This document shows positions 24,993 to 34,536 of a DNA stretch of 64,000 nt, one piece after another (the first letter of the stretch is position 1; each line of letters opens with the position of its first letter). Under the pieces are notes generated by a model that saw only the letters and a list, made by a program, of their open reading frames with translations, was not told the DNA's origin and searched no databases. Origin of the DNA: 13-2-20CM-68-14 sp051955535 (GTDB taxonomy: Bacteria; Actinomycetota; Thermoleophilia; Gaiellales; Gaiellaceae); assembly GCA_051955535.1 (NCBI GenBank), contig JBQCGP010000029.1, forward strand, positions 78,113 to 142,112, written 5' to 3'. The translations under genes and the position numbers were made by a program.

Positions 24993-26272
24993 TGGCCCTC
25001 TCCACTCGGCCGGGAACCGCGGACCCGATCTACGACGGGACGCGCATCCCGTCGCCAACGCCGACCCTGCTGAAGGTCGACCCGTCTCTAAAGGACAGCG
25101 ACGACATCCTCACGGTCAACTTCGGGCCGAACCATCCCTCCATGCACGGGGTGCTCAGGCTGGTTCTCGACCTCGACGGCGAGGTCGTCGTCGGGCTCAA
25201 CGCCAAGGTCGGCTACGTCCACACCGGCTTCGAGAAGAACATGGAGCAGAAGACGTGGTGGAAGGCGATCACCTACGCGCCGCGGATCGACTACGTCTCC
25301 TTCCAGAACAACGAGCTCGTCTTCGTGCTCGCGATCGAGAAGCTGCTCGGCCTCGAGATCCCGCCGAAGGCAGCCTGGATGCGGATGCTGCTCTGCGAGC
25401 TCAACCGGATCCACTCGCACCTGGTCTGGCTCGGCACGGCGGCGCTCGAGCTCGGGGCGATCTCGATGTTCTGGTACACGTTTCGTGAGCGCGACCTGGT
25501 CCTCGACCTGTCGGAGCTCGTCGCCGGTTACCGCATGCACACGCGGTACTTCCAGACGGGCGGCCTCGCCGAGGACATCCCGCCCGGCTTCTATCCCGAG
25601 TGCCGGAAGTTCGTCGAGTGGATGCCGAAGGCGATCGACGATTACGACGCGCTGCTGGCGAAGAACCAGATCTGGGAGGAGCGGACAATCGGCCTCGGAC
25701 TGCTCAGCCGCGCGGACGCGATCGCGCTCGGCCAGACGGGGCCGGTGCTGCGTGCTTCGGGCGTCGACTGGGACCTGCGGCGGGACTCTCCGTACCTCTT
25801 CTACGACCGCACGCACTTCCGTGTCCCGGTGAGACCGAACGGGGACACCTACGACCGCTACCGCGTCCGGATCGACGAGATGCGCGCATCGGTCGAGATC
25901 ATCGAGCAGTGTCTCGACCGGCTCGAGCGCATGGAGGGCGAGCCGTGGATAGCGGACGACCGGAAGGTCGTGCTGCCGCCCCGCGAGGAGCTCCACACCT
26001 CGATGGAGTCGCTGATCCACCACTTCAAGATCGTCACCGAGGGCTACCGCGTCCCCGAGGGCGAGGTCTACGTCGCCGTCGAGTCGCCGCGCGGCGAGCT
26101 CGGCTGCTACGTCGTCTCCGACGGCGGACCGCGGCCCTGGCGCGTCAAGTTCCGCGCGCCGTCCTTCGCCGCCCTCGAGGCGACGGCGACCGTCGTCCAG
26201 CACCACTACGTCGCCGACTTGATCGCGATCGTGGGGTCGCTGGACACGGTGATGGGAGAAGTTGATCGATGA
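24992..26272 (+). CDS. nuoD: NADH-quinone oxidoreductase subunit D
   Basis: 426 residues. The ATG overlaps the nuoC TGA; an in-frame GTG one codon earlier is also possible. NuoD forms most of the quinone pocket. Typical sequence is FGPNHPSMHGVLR, the hydrogenase-derived ELNRIHSHLVWLG, GYRMHTRYFQTGGLAEDIP, and ESPRGELGCYVVSDGG with the C-terminal VGSLDTVMGEVDR. The quinone-site His and Tyr regions are intact. Its stop overlaps the nuoE start. Confidence 0.97.
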   Translation: MALSTRPGTADPIYDGTRIPSPTPTLLKVDPSLKDSDDILTVNFGPNHPSMHGVLRLVLDLDGEVVVGLNAKVGYVHTGFEKNMEQKTWWKAITYAPRIDYVSFQNNELVFVLAIEKLLGLEIPPKAAWMRMLLCELNRIHSHLVWLGTAALELGAISMFWYTFRERDLVLDLSELVAGYRMHTRYFQTGGLAEDIPPGFYPECRKFVEWMPKAIDDYDALLAKNQIWEERTIGLGLLSRADAIALGQTGPVLRASGVDWDLRRDSPYLFYDRTHFRVPVRPNGDTYDRYRVRIDEMRASVEIIEQCLDRLERMEGEPWIADDRKVVLPPREELHTSMESLIHHFKIVTEGYRVPEGEVYVAVESPRGELGCYVVSDGGPRPWRVKFRAPSFAALEATATVVQHHYVADLIAIVGSLDTVMGEVDR

Positions 26273-26295
26273 AAACGCTGGCGCGTTTTCATCGA
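26266..26295. repeat. Perfect 13-bp hairpin enclosing the nuoE start codon
   Basis: Arms TCGATGAAAACGC (26266-26278) and GCGTTTTCATCGA (26283-26295) enclose the loop TGGC. The nuoD stop and the nuoE ATG (26269-26271) both lie in the 5' arm. The core TGAAAACGC...GCGTTTTCA is shared with the lipB hairpin. If folded in the mRNA it would hide the nuoE start until ribosomes finish nuoD. Confidence 0.88.
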
Positions 26296-26745
26296 GAAGT
26301 CGCCGAGATCGCCGCGCAGTACCCGGAGTCGCGGTCCGCGGTAATGCCCGCGCTGCGATTGGCTCAGGAACACCACGGAGGTTGGCTCCCTGCCGAAGCC
26401 TTCGTCGAAGTCGCCGGCGCGCTCGACCTAACGCCGGCCTACGTCAAGGGTGTCGCGACCTTCTACGACATGTTCCACCTGGAGCCCGTCGGGCGCCGGC
26501 TCGTCGAGGTCTGCACGAACATTTGCTGCGGCCTGCGCGGCGCCCAGGACGTGCTGGGGGCGTTCGAGCGCGAGCTCGGGGTCGAGCCGGGCGAGACGAC
26601 GGACGACGGCGAGTTCACGCTGCGCGCCGTCGAGTGCATCGGCGGCTGCGGCTGGCCGACCGTGGTCGCGATCGACAACGTGCACCGGCTGAGCGTGTCC
26701 GCCGAGGACGTGCCGGCAATCGTTCAGGAGCTTCGTGGCGACTGA
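26269..26745 (+). CDS. nuoE: NADH-quinone oxidoreductase subunit E
   Basis: 158 residues; the ATG overlaps the nuoD stop. NuoE (24-kDa type) binds the N1a [2Fe-2S] cluster, with ligands Cys82, Cys87, Cys123 and Cys127 in VCTNICCG and VECIGGCGWP. The N-terminal helical domain (LRLAQEHHGGWLP) is typical. The first ten codons (MKTLARFHRE) include AAA, CGT, TTT, CAT and CGA, rare in this GC-rich operon, because they form the hairpin at 26266-26295. It overlaps nuoF by 11 bp. Confidence 0.96.
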   Translation: MKTLARFHREVAEIAAQYPESRSAVMPALRLAQEHHGGWLPAEAFVEVAGALDLTPAYVKGVATFYDMFHLEPVGRRLVEVCTNICCGLRGAQDVLGAFERELGVEPGETTDDGEFTLRAVECIGGCGWPTVVAIDNVHRLSVSAEDVPAIVQELRGD

Positions 26746-28066
26746 AGTCATCGTTCTCGCCGGCACGGACGAGCGCGACCTGACGCAGCTCGACGACTAC
26801 CGCGCGGTCGGCGGCTACGCGCAGCTCGAGCGGGCGCGCGGGATGACGCCTTCCGCCGTGATCGACGAGCTCAACGGAGCGAACCTGCGCGGCCGCGGCG
26901 GCGCCTTCTTCGCGACGGGCCGAAAGATGCAATTCATCCCGACGAAGGGGCAGAACCCGAAGCCGCATTACGTCTGCGTCAACGCCGACGAATCGGAGCC
27001 CGGGACTTTCAAGGACCGCGAGATCATGAACCGCGTCCCGCACCGGCTGATCGAGGGCTCGCTGATCGCCGCGCACGCGGTCGACTCGCAGCACGTCTTC
27101 ATCTACATCCGCGGGGAGTACCTCGACCCCTTCGAGTCGCTGCGGGCGGCGCTCGAGCAGGTGCGCGAGGCCGATCTCCTCCGCGGCGTCACGATCGTCC
27201 TTCACCGCGGGGCCGGCGCCTACATCTGCGGCGAGGAGTCCGGCCTGCTGGAGTCACTCGAAGGCAAGCGCGGCCAGGCGCGATCGAGACCGCCCTTCCC
27301 GGCGATCTCAGGCCTGTACGCCTCGCCGACGCTGATCAACAACGTCGAGACGATCGCGACGATCCCGAAGGTGCTCGAGCTCGGCGGCGCCGACTACGCG
27401 AAGATCGGCGCGCCGCCCGACTCGACCGGCACGCGGCTCTTCTGCGTCTCCGGAAACGTCGTGCGCGGCGGCAACTACGAGCTTCCGATGGGAATCTCGA
27501 TGCGCGAGGTGATCTACGACCTCGCCGGCGGGATCCCGGAGGGACGCGCCCTGAAGGCGGTCATCCCGGGCGGCTCCTCGATGCCGATCCTGACCGCCGA
27601 CCAGATCGACGTCCCGCTCGAGCACGACGCACTGCGGGCGCTAGACACGTTCCTCGGCGCCGCGGCCGTGATCGTGGTCGACGAGCGCGCCTGCATGGTG
27701 CAGCTCGGCCTGCGGGTCGCACAGTTCTACATGCACGAGTCCTGCGGCAAGTGCACGCCGTGCCGCGAGGGAACGCGGTGGATGGTGCAGCTCTTGAAGG
27801 CGATCGAGACCGGCGAAGCGACGCATCCGCAACTCGACCTGCTGCTCGACGTCTGCGACCGGATCCTCGGGAAGTGCCTCTGCCCGCTCGGTGACGCGGC
27901 GGCGATGCCGGTCGCTTCGTACGTGGTCAAGTTCCGCGACGAGTTCCGCGCCCACATCGACCAGGGCGGCTGCCCGTTCGGCGGCGAGTCGTCCCTCGAC
28001 GGCTTGTTCGCCCCGGTCGACCAGCACGCCCACCACCCGGTCGTGGAGGAGGCGGTCCCGACATGA
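26735..28066 (+). CDS. nuoF: NADH-quinone oxidoreductase subunit F
   Basis: 443 residues from a GTG start. NuoF oxidises NADH with FMN and holds cluster N3. NADH/FMN sequence is GANLRGRGGAFFATGRKM, NADESEPGTFKDREIM and GAGAYICGEESGLLES. The N3 ligands lie in SCGKCTPCREGT near 336-342 and a fourth Cys near 382 (GKCLCPLGD). It forms the dehydrogenase module with NuoE and NuoG. Confidence 0.97.
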   Translation: MATEVIVLAGTDERDLTQLDDYRAVGGYAQLERARGMTPSAVIDELNGANLRGRGGAFFATGRKMQFIPTKGQNPKPHYVCVNADESEPGTFKDREIMNRVPHRLIEGSLIAAHAVDSQHVFIYIRGEYLDPFESLRAALEQVREADLLRGVTIVLHRGAGAYICGEESGLLESLEGKRGQARSRPPFPAISGLYASPTLINNVETIATIPKVLELGGADYAKIGAPPDSTGTRLFCVSGNVVRGGNYELPMGISMREVIYDLAGGIPEGRALKAVIPGGSSMPILTADQIDVPLEHDALRALDTFLGAAAVIVVDERACMVQLGLRVAQFYMHESCGKCTPCREGTRWMVQLLKAIETGEATHPQLDLLLDVCDRILGKCLCPLGDAAAMPVASYVVKFRDEFRAHIDQGGCPFGGESSLDGLFAPVDQHAHHPVVEEAVPT

Positions 28067-30288
28067 GCGCGCCCGAGCTCGTCACCGTCACGATCGACGA
28101 GCGGCAGGTGCGGGTGCCGAAGGACACCGGCATCGTCGAGGCCGCCGCGGCGGCGGGGATCGAGATCCCGGTCTTCTGCTACGAGCCGCGACTCGGCGCC
28201 GCGATCGGGGCCTGCCGGATGTGCCTCGTCGAGGTCGAGGGAATGCCGCCGAAGCCGCAGGCCGGCTGCACGCTGACCGCCCAGGAAGGGATGGTCGTCA
28301 AAACGGCGCGCACGTCCGAGATGGCGCGGGTCGCCCAGAACGCGACGCTCGAGTTCATCCTCGTCAACCACCCGCTCGACTGCCCCGTCTGCGACAAGGG
28401 CGGCGAGTGCCCGCTGCAGGACCTGACGTTCCGCTACGGCCCGGGCTCGACGCGGATGACGTTCGAGAAGCGGACCTTCGAGAAGCCGATCCCGATCTCG
28501 CCGACGATCTCGATCGATCGCGAGCGTTGCATCCTCTGTTACCGCTGCACTCGCTTCAGCGAGTCGGTCTCCGAGGACAACCAGCTCGTCGCGCTCAACC
28601 GCGGCGCCCAGACGATGATCGCCACCTTCGAGGACGAGCCGTACACGGGCGCGTTCTCGGGCAACGTCACCGAGCTCTGTCCCGTCGGCGCGCTACTGCC
28701 GACACAGCCGCGCTTCCAGATCCGCCCGTGGGAGTTCCAGAGCGTCCCGACGGTCTGCGGGCTCTGCCCCGTCGGCTGCAACATCGACGCCAACCAGCGC
28801 GAGGGGAAGCTGAAGCGGATCCTCTCGCGGAACCACCCCGAGGTCGACGAGGGCTGGCTCTGCGACAAGGGCCGCTTCGCGTTCACGCACCTGTACGCCG
28901 AGGACCGGATCACCGACCCGCTGCGACGCGTACGCCGGCGCGGGCTCGAGGAGGTTTCCTGGGAGGAGGCGCTGGACGACGCCGAGCGGCTGCTGCGCGA
29001 GGCCGGCGGCCGGATTGCTGTTGCGCTTTCCGGCTCCGAGACGAACGAGCAGGCCTACGCGCTCGCGAAGCTCGTCCGCACCGGTCTGGGCGCGCACACG
29101 GCGATGCTCCCAGAGGAGGTCGGCGAGGGCCTCGACGCGTTCCGGACTCCGCTTTCGGCGATCGGTGACGCGGAGCTGATCGTCGTGCTCGGCGACGACC
29201 CGGTCGTGGAGCGGGCGCCGATCGTCGATCTCTGGATCCGCAAGGCGCGGCGCGCGGGCGCCGAGATCGTCGAGATCGGGCCGGCCGGAGACACCCAGAT
29301 CGCGCCCGGGACGACCGCGCAGGCCTGCCGAAGGCTCAGGAGGGGCGAGCTCGGCGATCGGCTGCGCGCCAGCGAGCGCGCGATCCTGATCTGGTCCGGC
29401 GCCGGGGCAGGCGGCGGCTCGCATCTCGCCGCCCTCGCGCGCGACCTCGGCTTCGCCGACAGGCCCGGTTGCGGCGCCTTCTACCTGCCGGAGACCTCGA
29501 ACGGCCGCGGCGTCGCCGCCGCGTGGGCAGCCGCCTCAGACCAGGAAGGCGCCGAGCCCGAGCCGCTCGGCCTGCTGATCGTCTCCGGCGATGAGGCAGC
29601 CGCCAACCCGAACGTGCGCGCCCTGGCCGAGCACGCTGAGCGCGTGATCGCGACCACGATGTTCCACTCCCTCGCCGTTGGCTGGGCCGACCTCGTCCTG
29701 CCGGGGACGAGCTACCTCGAGCGCGACGGCACCTACGTCAATCTCGAAGGACGGATCCAGCGCCTGCGGCGGACGGCGGTCCCGCCGGCGCCGGACGAGC
29801 TCGCCTGGATCGCACAGCTCGCCGCCCGCTTCGAGGTCGAGCTCTCGCCGTATCCCTCGCTGGTCTTCGCAGAGCTCTCGGAGCGGGTCTTCGACGGGGT
29901 CACGTACGAGGATCTCGGCGACGAGGCCCGCCTCCCCGCGCGCGCACCGGTCGACGCCGTGGGGAAGGAGAGCCGCGACGCGGCCGCTCCGGCCAAGGCG
30001 GGCAAAGGCGAGCTGCAGCTGCTCCGCTTCCGGCCGCTCTTCTCCGGCCCCGCGGTCGAGCGGGTCGACGAGCTCCAGTTCCAGCGGCCGGCGGCCGAGG
30101 TCGAGCTTGCCTCCAGGGACGCATTGCGCCTCGACGTCAAGCGCGGAGACCCGGTAATCGTCCGCTCGAACGGCACGTCGGTCGAGCTCCGCGCGGCGAT
30201 CAACAAGCGACTCAAGACCGGCGTCGTCCGGATCGCCGAGGAGCACGCACGCGACCTGCACCCCACGGTCGAGGTGAGCAAGCCGTGA
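28063..30288 (+). CDS. nuoG: NADH-quinone oxidoreductase subunit G
   Basis: 741 residues; the ATG overlaps the nuoF TGA. The N-terminus holds a [2Fe-2S] site (CYEPRLGAAIGACRMC and GCTLTA), the His-ligated cluster (HPLDCPVCDKGGEC) and a [4Fe-4S] pair (CILCYRC, CPVG). A molybdopterin-oxidoreductase-like region follows (VCGLCPVGCNI, then a domain with VSGDEAAANPN). It is shorter than the E. coli protein (908) and closer to the Thermus one. Like other NuoG proteins it should not bind molybdenum. Confidence 0.95.
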   Translation: MSAPELVTVTIDERQVRVPKDTGIVEAAAAAGIEIPVFCYEPRLGAAIGACRMCLVEVEGMPPKPQAGCTLTAQEGMVVKTARTSEMARVAQNATLEFILVNHPLDCPVCDKGGECPLQDLTFRYGPGSTRMTFEKRTFEKPIPISPTISIDRERCILCYRCTRFSESVSEDNQLVALNRGAQTMIATFEDEPYTGAFSGNVTELCPVGALLPTQPRFQIRPWEFQSVPTVCGLCPVGCNIDANQREGKLKRILSRNHPEVDEGWLCDKGRFAFTHLYAEDRITDPLRRVRRRGLEEVSWEEALDDAERLLREAGGRIAVALSGSETNEQAYALAKLVRTGLGAHTAMLPEEVGEGLDAFRTPLSAIGDAELIVVLGDDPVVERAPIVDLWIRKARRAGAEIVEIGPAGDTQIAPGTTAQACRRLRRGELGDRLRASERAILIWSGAGAGGGSHLAALARDLGFADRPGCGAFYLPETSNGRGVAAAWAAASDQEGAEPEPLGLLIVSGDEAAANPNVRALAEHAERVIATTMFHSLAVGWADLVLPGTSYLERDGTYVNLEGRIQRLRRTAVPPAPDELAWIAQLAARFEVELSPYPSLVFAELSERVFDGVTYEDLGDEARLPARAPVDAVGKESRDAAAPAKAGKGELQLLRFRPLFSGPAVERVDELQFQRPAAEVELASRDALRLDVKRGDPVIVRSNGTSVELRAAINKRLKTGVVRIAEEHARDLHPTVEVSKP

Positions 30289-31286
30289 CCGAGCCCTGGT
30301 GGATCAGCGCCATCGAGGCCTTCGTGATCATCAACCTGGTCCTGTTCGCCTTCGCCTACACGACGCTTCTCGAGCGCAAGGTCCTTGGCCGCATGCAGCT
30401 CCGCTACGGGCCCAACCGGGCCGGGCCGTACGGGCTCCTCCAGCCGATCGCGGACCTGATCAAGCTGATTCGCAAGGAGAGCTTCTTCCCGACCGCCGCG
30501 ATCGACCTGCCGTACATCGTCGCGCCGGTCGTCTCGGCGTTCACGGCCCTCGCCGCGTTCGCGGTGATCCCGTACGGAAACGGCTGGAACATCTGGCACT
30601 ACCACGTCGACGGCGTCGTCGCCAACGTCTCGATCAGCCTAATCCTGATCTTCGCGCTCGGCTCGATCGGGATCTACGGCTTCATCGTCGGCGGCTGGGC
30701 AAGCGAATCGAAGTTCTCCCTGCTCGGCTCGATGCGCACCTGCGCGCAGCTCGTCTCCTACGAGGTCTCGATCGCGCTGAGCGTCCTGGGAGTGGTCATC
30801 ACGGCAGGGTCGCTCTCGCTCGTGCACATCGTGAACAACCAGTCGCACGCGCTCTGGTACGTCGTCCCGCAGGCAGTCGGCTTCCTCATCTTCCTGATCA
30901 GCGGAGTAGCGGAGACGAGCCGCGCCCCGTTCGACCTGCCCGAGGCCGAGCAGGAGCTCGTGGCCGGCTACCACACCGAGTACTCGGGGATGCGCTGGGG
31001 CCTCTTCCAGATGGGCGAATACGTGAACATGATCACCCTCTGCGCCCTGGCGATCACGCTCTTCCTGGGCGGCTGGCACTTCCCGTTCGCGCACGGAGTC
31101 GACTTCCTCGGTCCGCTCTGGTTCGTGCTCAAGCTGCTCGCCCTGCTCTTCGTCTTCATCTGGCTGCGAGCGACGCTGCCGAGGCTCCGCTACGACCAGC
31201 TGATGAGCTTCGGCTGGAAGATCCTGCTCCCCGTCGCGACGATCAACGCATTCGTCACGGCACTCGTGGTGGTCTGGGCAAATTGA
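30285..31286 (+). CDS. nuoH: NADH-quinone oxidoreductase subunit H
   Basis: 333 residues, eight or nine membrane helices. NuoH forms part of the quinone tunnel and the first proton path. Conserved loops are ERKVLGRMQLRYGPNRAGPYG, GWASESKFSLLGSMR and ETSRAPFDLPEAEQELV, GYHTEYSGMRWGLF. The GTG start overlaps the nuoG stop by 4 bp. Confidence 0.97.
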   Translation: MTEPWWISAIEAFVIINLVLFAFAYTTLLERKVLGRMQLRYGPNRAGPYGLLQPIADLIKLIRKESFFPTAAIDLPYIVAPVVSAFTALAAFAVIPYGNGWNIWHYHVDGVVANVSISLILIFALGSIGIYGFIVGGWASESKFSLLGSMRTCAQLVSYEVSIALSVLGVVITAGSLSLVHIVNNQSHALWYVVPQAVGFLIFLISGVAETSRAPFDLPEAEQELVAGYHTEYSGMRWGLFQMGEYVNMITLCALAITLFLGGWHFPFAHGVDFLGPLWFVLKLLALLFVFIWLRATLPRLRYDQLMSFGWKILLPVATINAFVTALVVVWAN

Positions 31287-31780
31287 GCCCCCAGCCGGTC
31301 GACACGCTCAAGGGCTTCGGGGTCACCTTCAAGCAGATCTTCAAGAAGCCGATCACGCAGCAGTACCCCGAGTACAAGCGGCCGGTCTACCCGCGCTTTC
31401 GCGGCCGGCACCGGCTCTGGCGGCACCAGAACGGGCTCGAGAAGTGCGTGGGCTGCTCCCTCTGCGCGGCGGCCTGCCCGGCGGACTGCATCCGCGTCGT
31501 CGCGGCCGAGAACACGCCCGACAACCGCGTCTCGGCCGGCGAGCGCTATGCGCGGATCTACGAGATCAACATGAGCCGCTGCATCTTCTGCGGCTACTGC
31601 GAGCTCGCGTGCCCGTTCGATGCGATCACGCTCGGCAACGAGTACGAGCTGGCCGAGTACGACCGCGACGACCAGATCTACACGAAGGACATGCTCCTCG
31701 CGGAGCCGATCAAGAAGGTCCCGGTCGCCGACCCGGAGCTCTACGACACCCCGCTGCCGTACTACCGGGAGCAGAGCTGA
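31283..31780 (+). CDS. nuoI: NADH-quinone oxidoreductase subunit I
   Basis: 165 residues from a TTG that overlaps the nuoH TGA as TTGA. NuoI carries clusters N6a and N6b in two ferredoxin motifs: Cys55, 58, 61, 65 (CVGCSLCAAACP) and Cys100, 103, 106, 110 (CIFCGYCELACP). The frame is clean from the TTG, and no better start exists before the conserved PEYKRPVYPRFRGRH. Confidence 0.96.
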   Translation: MSPQPVDTLKGFGVTFKQIFKKPITQQYPEYKRPVYPRFRGRHRLWRHQNGLEKCVGCSLCAAACPADCIRVVAAENTPDNRVSAGERYARIYEINMSRCIFCGYCELACPFDAITLGNEYELAEYDRDDQIYTKDMLLAEPIKKVPVADPELYDTPLPYYREQS

Positions 31781-32346
31781 TGGGCAACGTGGTCGTCTGG
31801 ATCGTCTGGGTGGTCGCGGCGTTTGCCTGCCTCGCGTCCGGAGTCGCGGTCGTGTCCTTCTCGAACCCGTTCTATTCGGCGCTGGCACTGATCGGGAACC
31901 TCGCCTCGCTGGCTGTGCTCTACCTGCTGCTCTCGGCCGAGTTCGTCGCGGCGGGCCAGGTGCTGGTCTACGCGGGCGCGGTGATGGTGATGTTCGTGTT
32001 CGTGACCGCCTACCTGGGCGGACGCGCGGACGCGCCCTGGGCCGGAGGGCCGACCTGGCAACAAGTCGGGGCCGTGCTCGCGGCCGGAGCGATCCTCGTC
32101 GAGGTGATCGTCGTGATCGGCCTCAAGGCCGGCGGGAAGCTCTCGCACGAGGCGAACATCGGCTCCAGCTTCGGCTCGCCGCACGAGATCGGGCGCCTAT
32201 TCTTGACCGACAACCTGCTCGCGTTCGAGATCACCTCGGTGGTGCTCCTCGTGGCGGCGATCGGCGCCGTCATCCTCGGCTCACACGCGCATCTACGCGG
32301 CGCGCTCTCGGAAAAACAGAAGGAAGAGGTCGGTGCAGGGACCTGA
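31780..32346 (+). CDS. nuoJ: NADH-quinone oxidoreductase subunit J
   Basis: 188 residues with five membrane helices. The ATG overlaps the last base of the nuoI TGA. Family sequence is SNPFYSALALIGNLASLAVLYLLLSAEFVA and the conserved GQVLVYAGAVMVMFVF, which contains the pi-bulge helix. The last residues (SEKQKEEVGAGT) overlap nuoK by 14 bp. Confidence 0.95.
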   Translation: MGNVVVWIVWVVAAFACLASGVAVVSFSNPFYSALALIGNLASLAVLYLLLSAEFVAAGQVLVYAGAVMVMFVFVTAYLGGRADAPWAGGPTWQQVGAVLAAGAILVEVIVVIGLKAGGKLSHEANIGSSFGSPHEIGRLFLTDNLLAFEITSVVLLVAAIGAVILGSHAHLRGALSEKQKEEVGAGT

Positions 32347-32641
32347 GGTCGTCTGGTATCTCGCGGTCGCCGCGTTCCTGTTCGCGACGGGCACACTCGG
32401 CGTCCTCCTGCGCCGCAGCCCGCTGATCGTGCTGCTTTCACTCGAGATCATGCTCAACGGCGCGAACCTGGCACTGATCGCCTTCGCGCGGCACCACGGC
32501 GACGAGACCGGCCAGATCTTCGCGCTGGCGGTGATGGCGGTCGCCGCCTCGGAGGTCGTCGTCGGTCTCGGCCTGATCGTCGCAATCTCCCGCAAGCGCT
32601 TCGACCTCGACGTCGACAAGTTCAACATCCTCCGCGGGTGA
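32333..32641 (+). CDS. nuoK: NADH-quinone oxidoreductase subunit K
   Basis: 102 residues, three membrane helices, with the two conserved Glu in LSLEIMLNGANL and VAASEVVVGLGL used in proton transfer. The GTG start lies within the end of nuoJ. NuoK is related to MrpC of Na+/H+ antiporters. Confidence 0.96.
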   Translation: MQGPEVVWYLAVAAFLFATGTLGVLLRRSPLIVLLSLEIMLNGANLALIAFARHHGDETGQIFALAVMAVAASEVVVGLGLIVAISRKRFDLDVDKFNILRG

Positions 32642-32645
32642 CGGC

Positions 32646-34532
32646 TTGATCGACGCCGCCTGGATCTGCCTGGTCGCGCCGCTCGCCGCGGCGCTCGCGA
32701 TCACGTTGTTCAACCAGGACCTCTCGCGGCGCGCCACCGGCTACCTGGCGACGGCTTCGGTGCTCGGCTCGTTCATCGCCGCGGTCGTCGTGTTCGCCAA
32801 GCTCTTGTCCGAGCCGCCCGCCCAGCGCTCGCACGCCTCGACCGCCTGGGAGTGGCTGAACGCGGGGACGTTCCACGTCGGCCTGCGGATCCTCGTCGAC
32901 CCGCTCAGCGTCTTCATGATGCTGGTCGTCTCCGGGGTCGGGTTCCTGATCGTCGCCTACTCGATCGGCTACATGGACGGCGACGACGAGGAACGGCGCT
33001 ACTTCGCCTACATGGCGCTGTTCGTGTTCTCGATGCTGCTGCTCGTCCAGGCAGGCAACCTTGTGATCCTCCTCGCCGGCTGGGGCCTCGTGGGCCTGAG
33101 CTCGTACCTCCTGATCGGCTTCTGGCACCAGCGGCCCTCGGCGGTCGCAGCCGCGAAGAAGGCGTTCATCATGAACGCGATCGGCGACGCGACGATGGCG
33201 CTCGCCATCTTCATCCTGATCCAGCATCGGCAGACGCTGAACTTCCCGGACGCGTTCGCGGTCGGCCCTGGACACGGCTGGCTCGTCAACCTCGTCGCGC
33301 TCGGCCTGCTCGGCGGGGCCGTCGCCAAGTCGGCGCAAATCCCGCTCCAGACGTGGTTGCCGGACGCCATGGAGGGCCCGACCCCCGTCAGCGCCCTGAT
33401 CCACGCCGCGACGATGGTCACCGCCGGCGTCTACCTGATCGTCCGCACGCACCCCGTCTTCGAGCAGGCCCCGCGCGTGCTCGAGCTCGCCGCCGGGCTC
33501 GGCGCGGCGACGCTGCTGCTGGCGGGGCTGATCGCACTCGTGCAGACGGACATCAAGCGCGTGATCGCGTACTCGACGATGTCGCAGATCGGCTACATGT
33601 TCCTCGGCGCAGGCCTCGGCGCCTACGGCAGCGCGATGTTCCACCTGATGACGCACGCCTTCTTCAAGGCGCTGCTCTTCCTCGCCGCCGGGATCGTCAT
33701 CCACGCACTCGCGGACGAGCAGGACATCCGCAAGCTGGCCGGAGTCGGCGGCGCGCTGCCATGGACGCGCCGAGCGTTCCTGATCGGCTCGCTGGCGCTG
33801 GTCGGGATCCCGCCCTTCGCCGGCTTCTTCTCGAAGGACTCGATCATCGCCTCGGCGCTCGGGCGCGGGTGGTACGGGGGGATCCTCTTCGCGGTCGCGC
33901 TGGCCGGGACGTTCCTGACCGGCGTCTACGCCTTCCGGCTTTACTTCGTCGTCTTCCGCGGCGAGCCCTCGCCGTTCGTGCAGGAGCACCTCACGGACCA
34001 CGAGCGCTCGGGTGAGGGGCCGTTCTCGATGACCGCGCCCGTCGCAGTCCTCGCTGTGCTGTCCGTGATCGGCGGCTGGATCCAGTTCGCGCCGCTCTGG
34101 CATCCCGTCTCGAACTGGCTCGACCCCGTCGCGCCGCCGCTTGCGACCCCGTCCAACACGGAGGAGGCGCTGGCGAGCCTCTTCGCGGTCCTGCTCGGGC
34201 TGGCCGGCATCGGCGTCGCCTGGATGCTCTACGGCGCCCGTCGCTGGTCGGTGCCGCGCTACGCGTTCTGGCAGCGAACGTTCGAGCACAAGTTCTACTT
34301 CGACGAGCTCTACGACACCGCGTTCTACCGGCCGACGGTGGCGCTCGCGGTCGGGCTCAAGCGCTGGTTCGAGGACCCGATCATCGGCGGCTCGATCAAG
34401 GAGTTCACGACGGGCATGCGGGATCTCGCGCTCGGCGCGCGGCGCCTGCAGACGGGTCTCGTCCGAACCTATGCGCTCGCGATCGCAGCGAGCCTCGTCG
34501 TCCTCATGGTCGTCTTCGTGGCGGTGCGGTGA
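32646..34532 (+). CDS. nuoL: NADH-quinone oxidoreductase subunit L
   Basis: 628 residues from a TTG start 4 bp after nuoK. It is an antiporter-like proton channel with about 16 helices and a long amphipathic C-terminal helix. Conserved blocks are AWICLVAPLAAA at the start, WGLVGLSSYLLIGFWH, SAQIPLQTWLPDAMEGPTPV, HAATMVTAGVYLI and STMSQIGYMFLG. The start is set by the ribosome-proximal TTG and by the N-terminal hydrophobic helix. Confidence 0.97.
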   Translation: MIDAAWICLVAPLAAALAITLFNQDLSRRATGYLATASVLGSFIAAVVVFAKLLSEPPAQRSHASTAWEWLNAGTFHVGLRILVDPLSVFMMLVVSGVGFLIVAYSIGYMDGDDEERRYFAYMALFVFSMLLLVQAGNLVILLAGWGLVGLSSYLLIGFWHQRPSAVAAAKKAFIMNAIGDATMALAIFILIQHRQTLNFPDAFAVGPGHGWLVNLVALGLLGGAVAKSAQIPLQTWLPDAMEGPTPVSALIHAATMVTAGVYLIVRTHPVFEQAPRVLELAAGLGAATLLLAGLIALVQTDIKRVIAYSTMSQIGYMFLGAGLGAYGSAMFHLMTHAFFKALLFLAAGIVIHALADEQDIRKLAGVGGALPWTRRAFLIGSLALVGIPPFAGFFSKDSIIASALGRGWYGGILFAVALAGTFLTGVYAFRLYFVVFRGEPSPFVQEHLTDHERSGEGPFSMTAPVAVLAVLSVIGGWIQFAPLWHPVSNWLDPVAPPLATPSNTEEALASLFAVLLGLAGIGVAWMLYGARRWSVPRYAFWQRTFEHKFYFDELYDTAFYRPTVALAVGLKRWFEDPIIGGSIKEFTTGMRDLALGARRLQTGLVRTYALAIAASLVVLMVVFVAVR

Positions 34533-34536
34533 GCCG

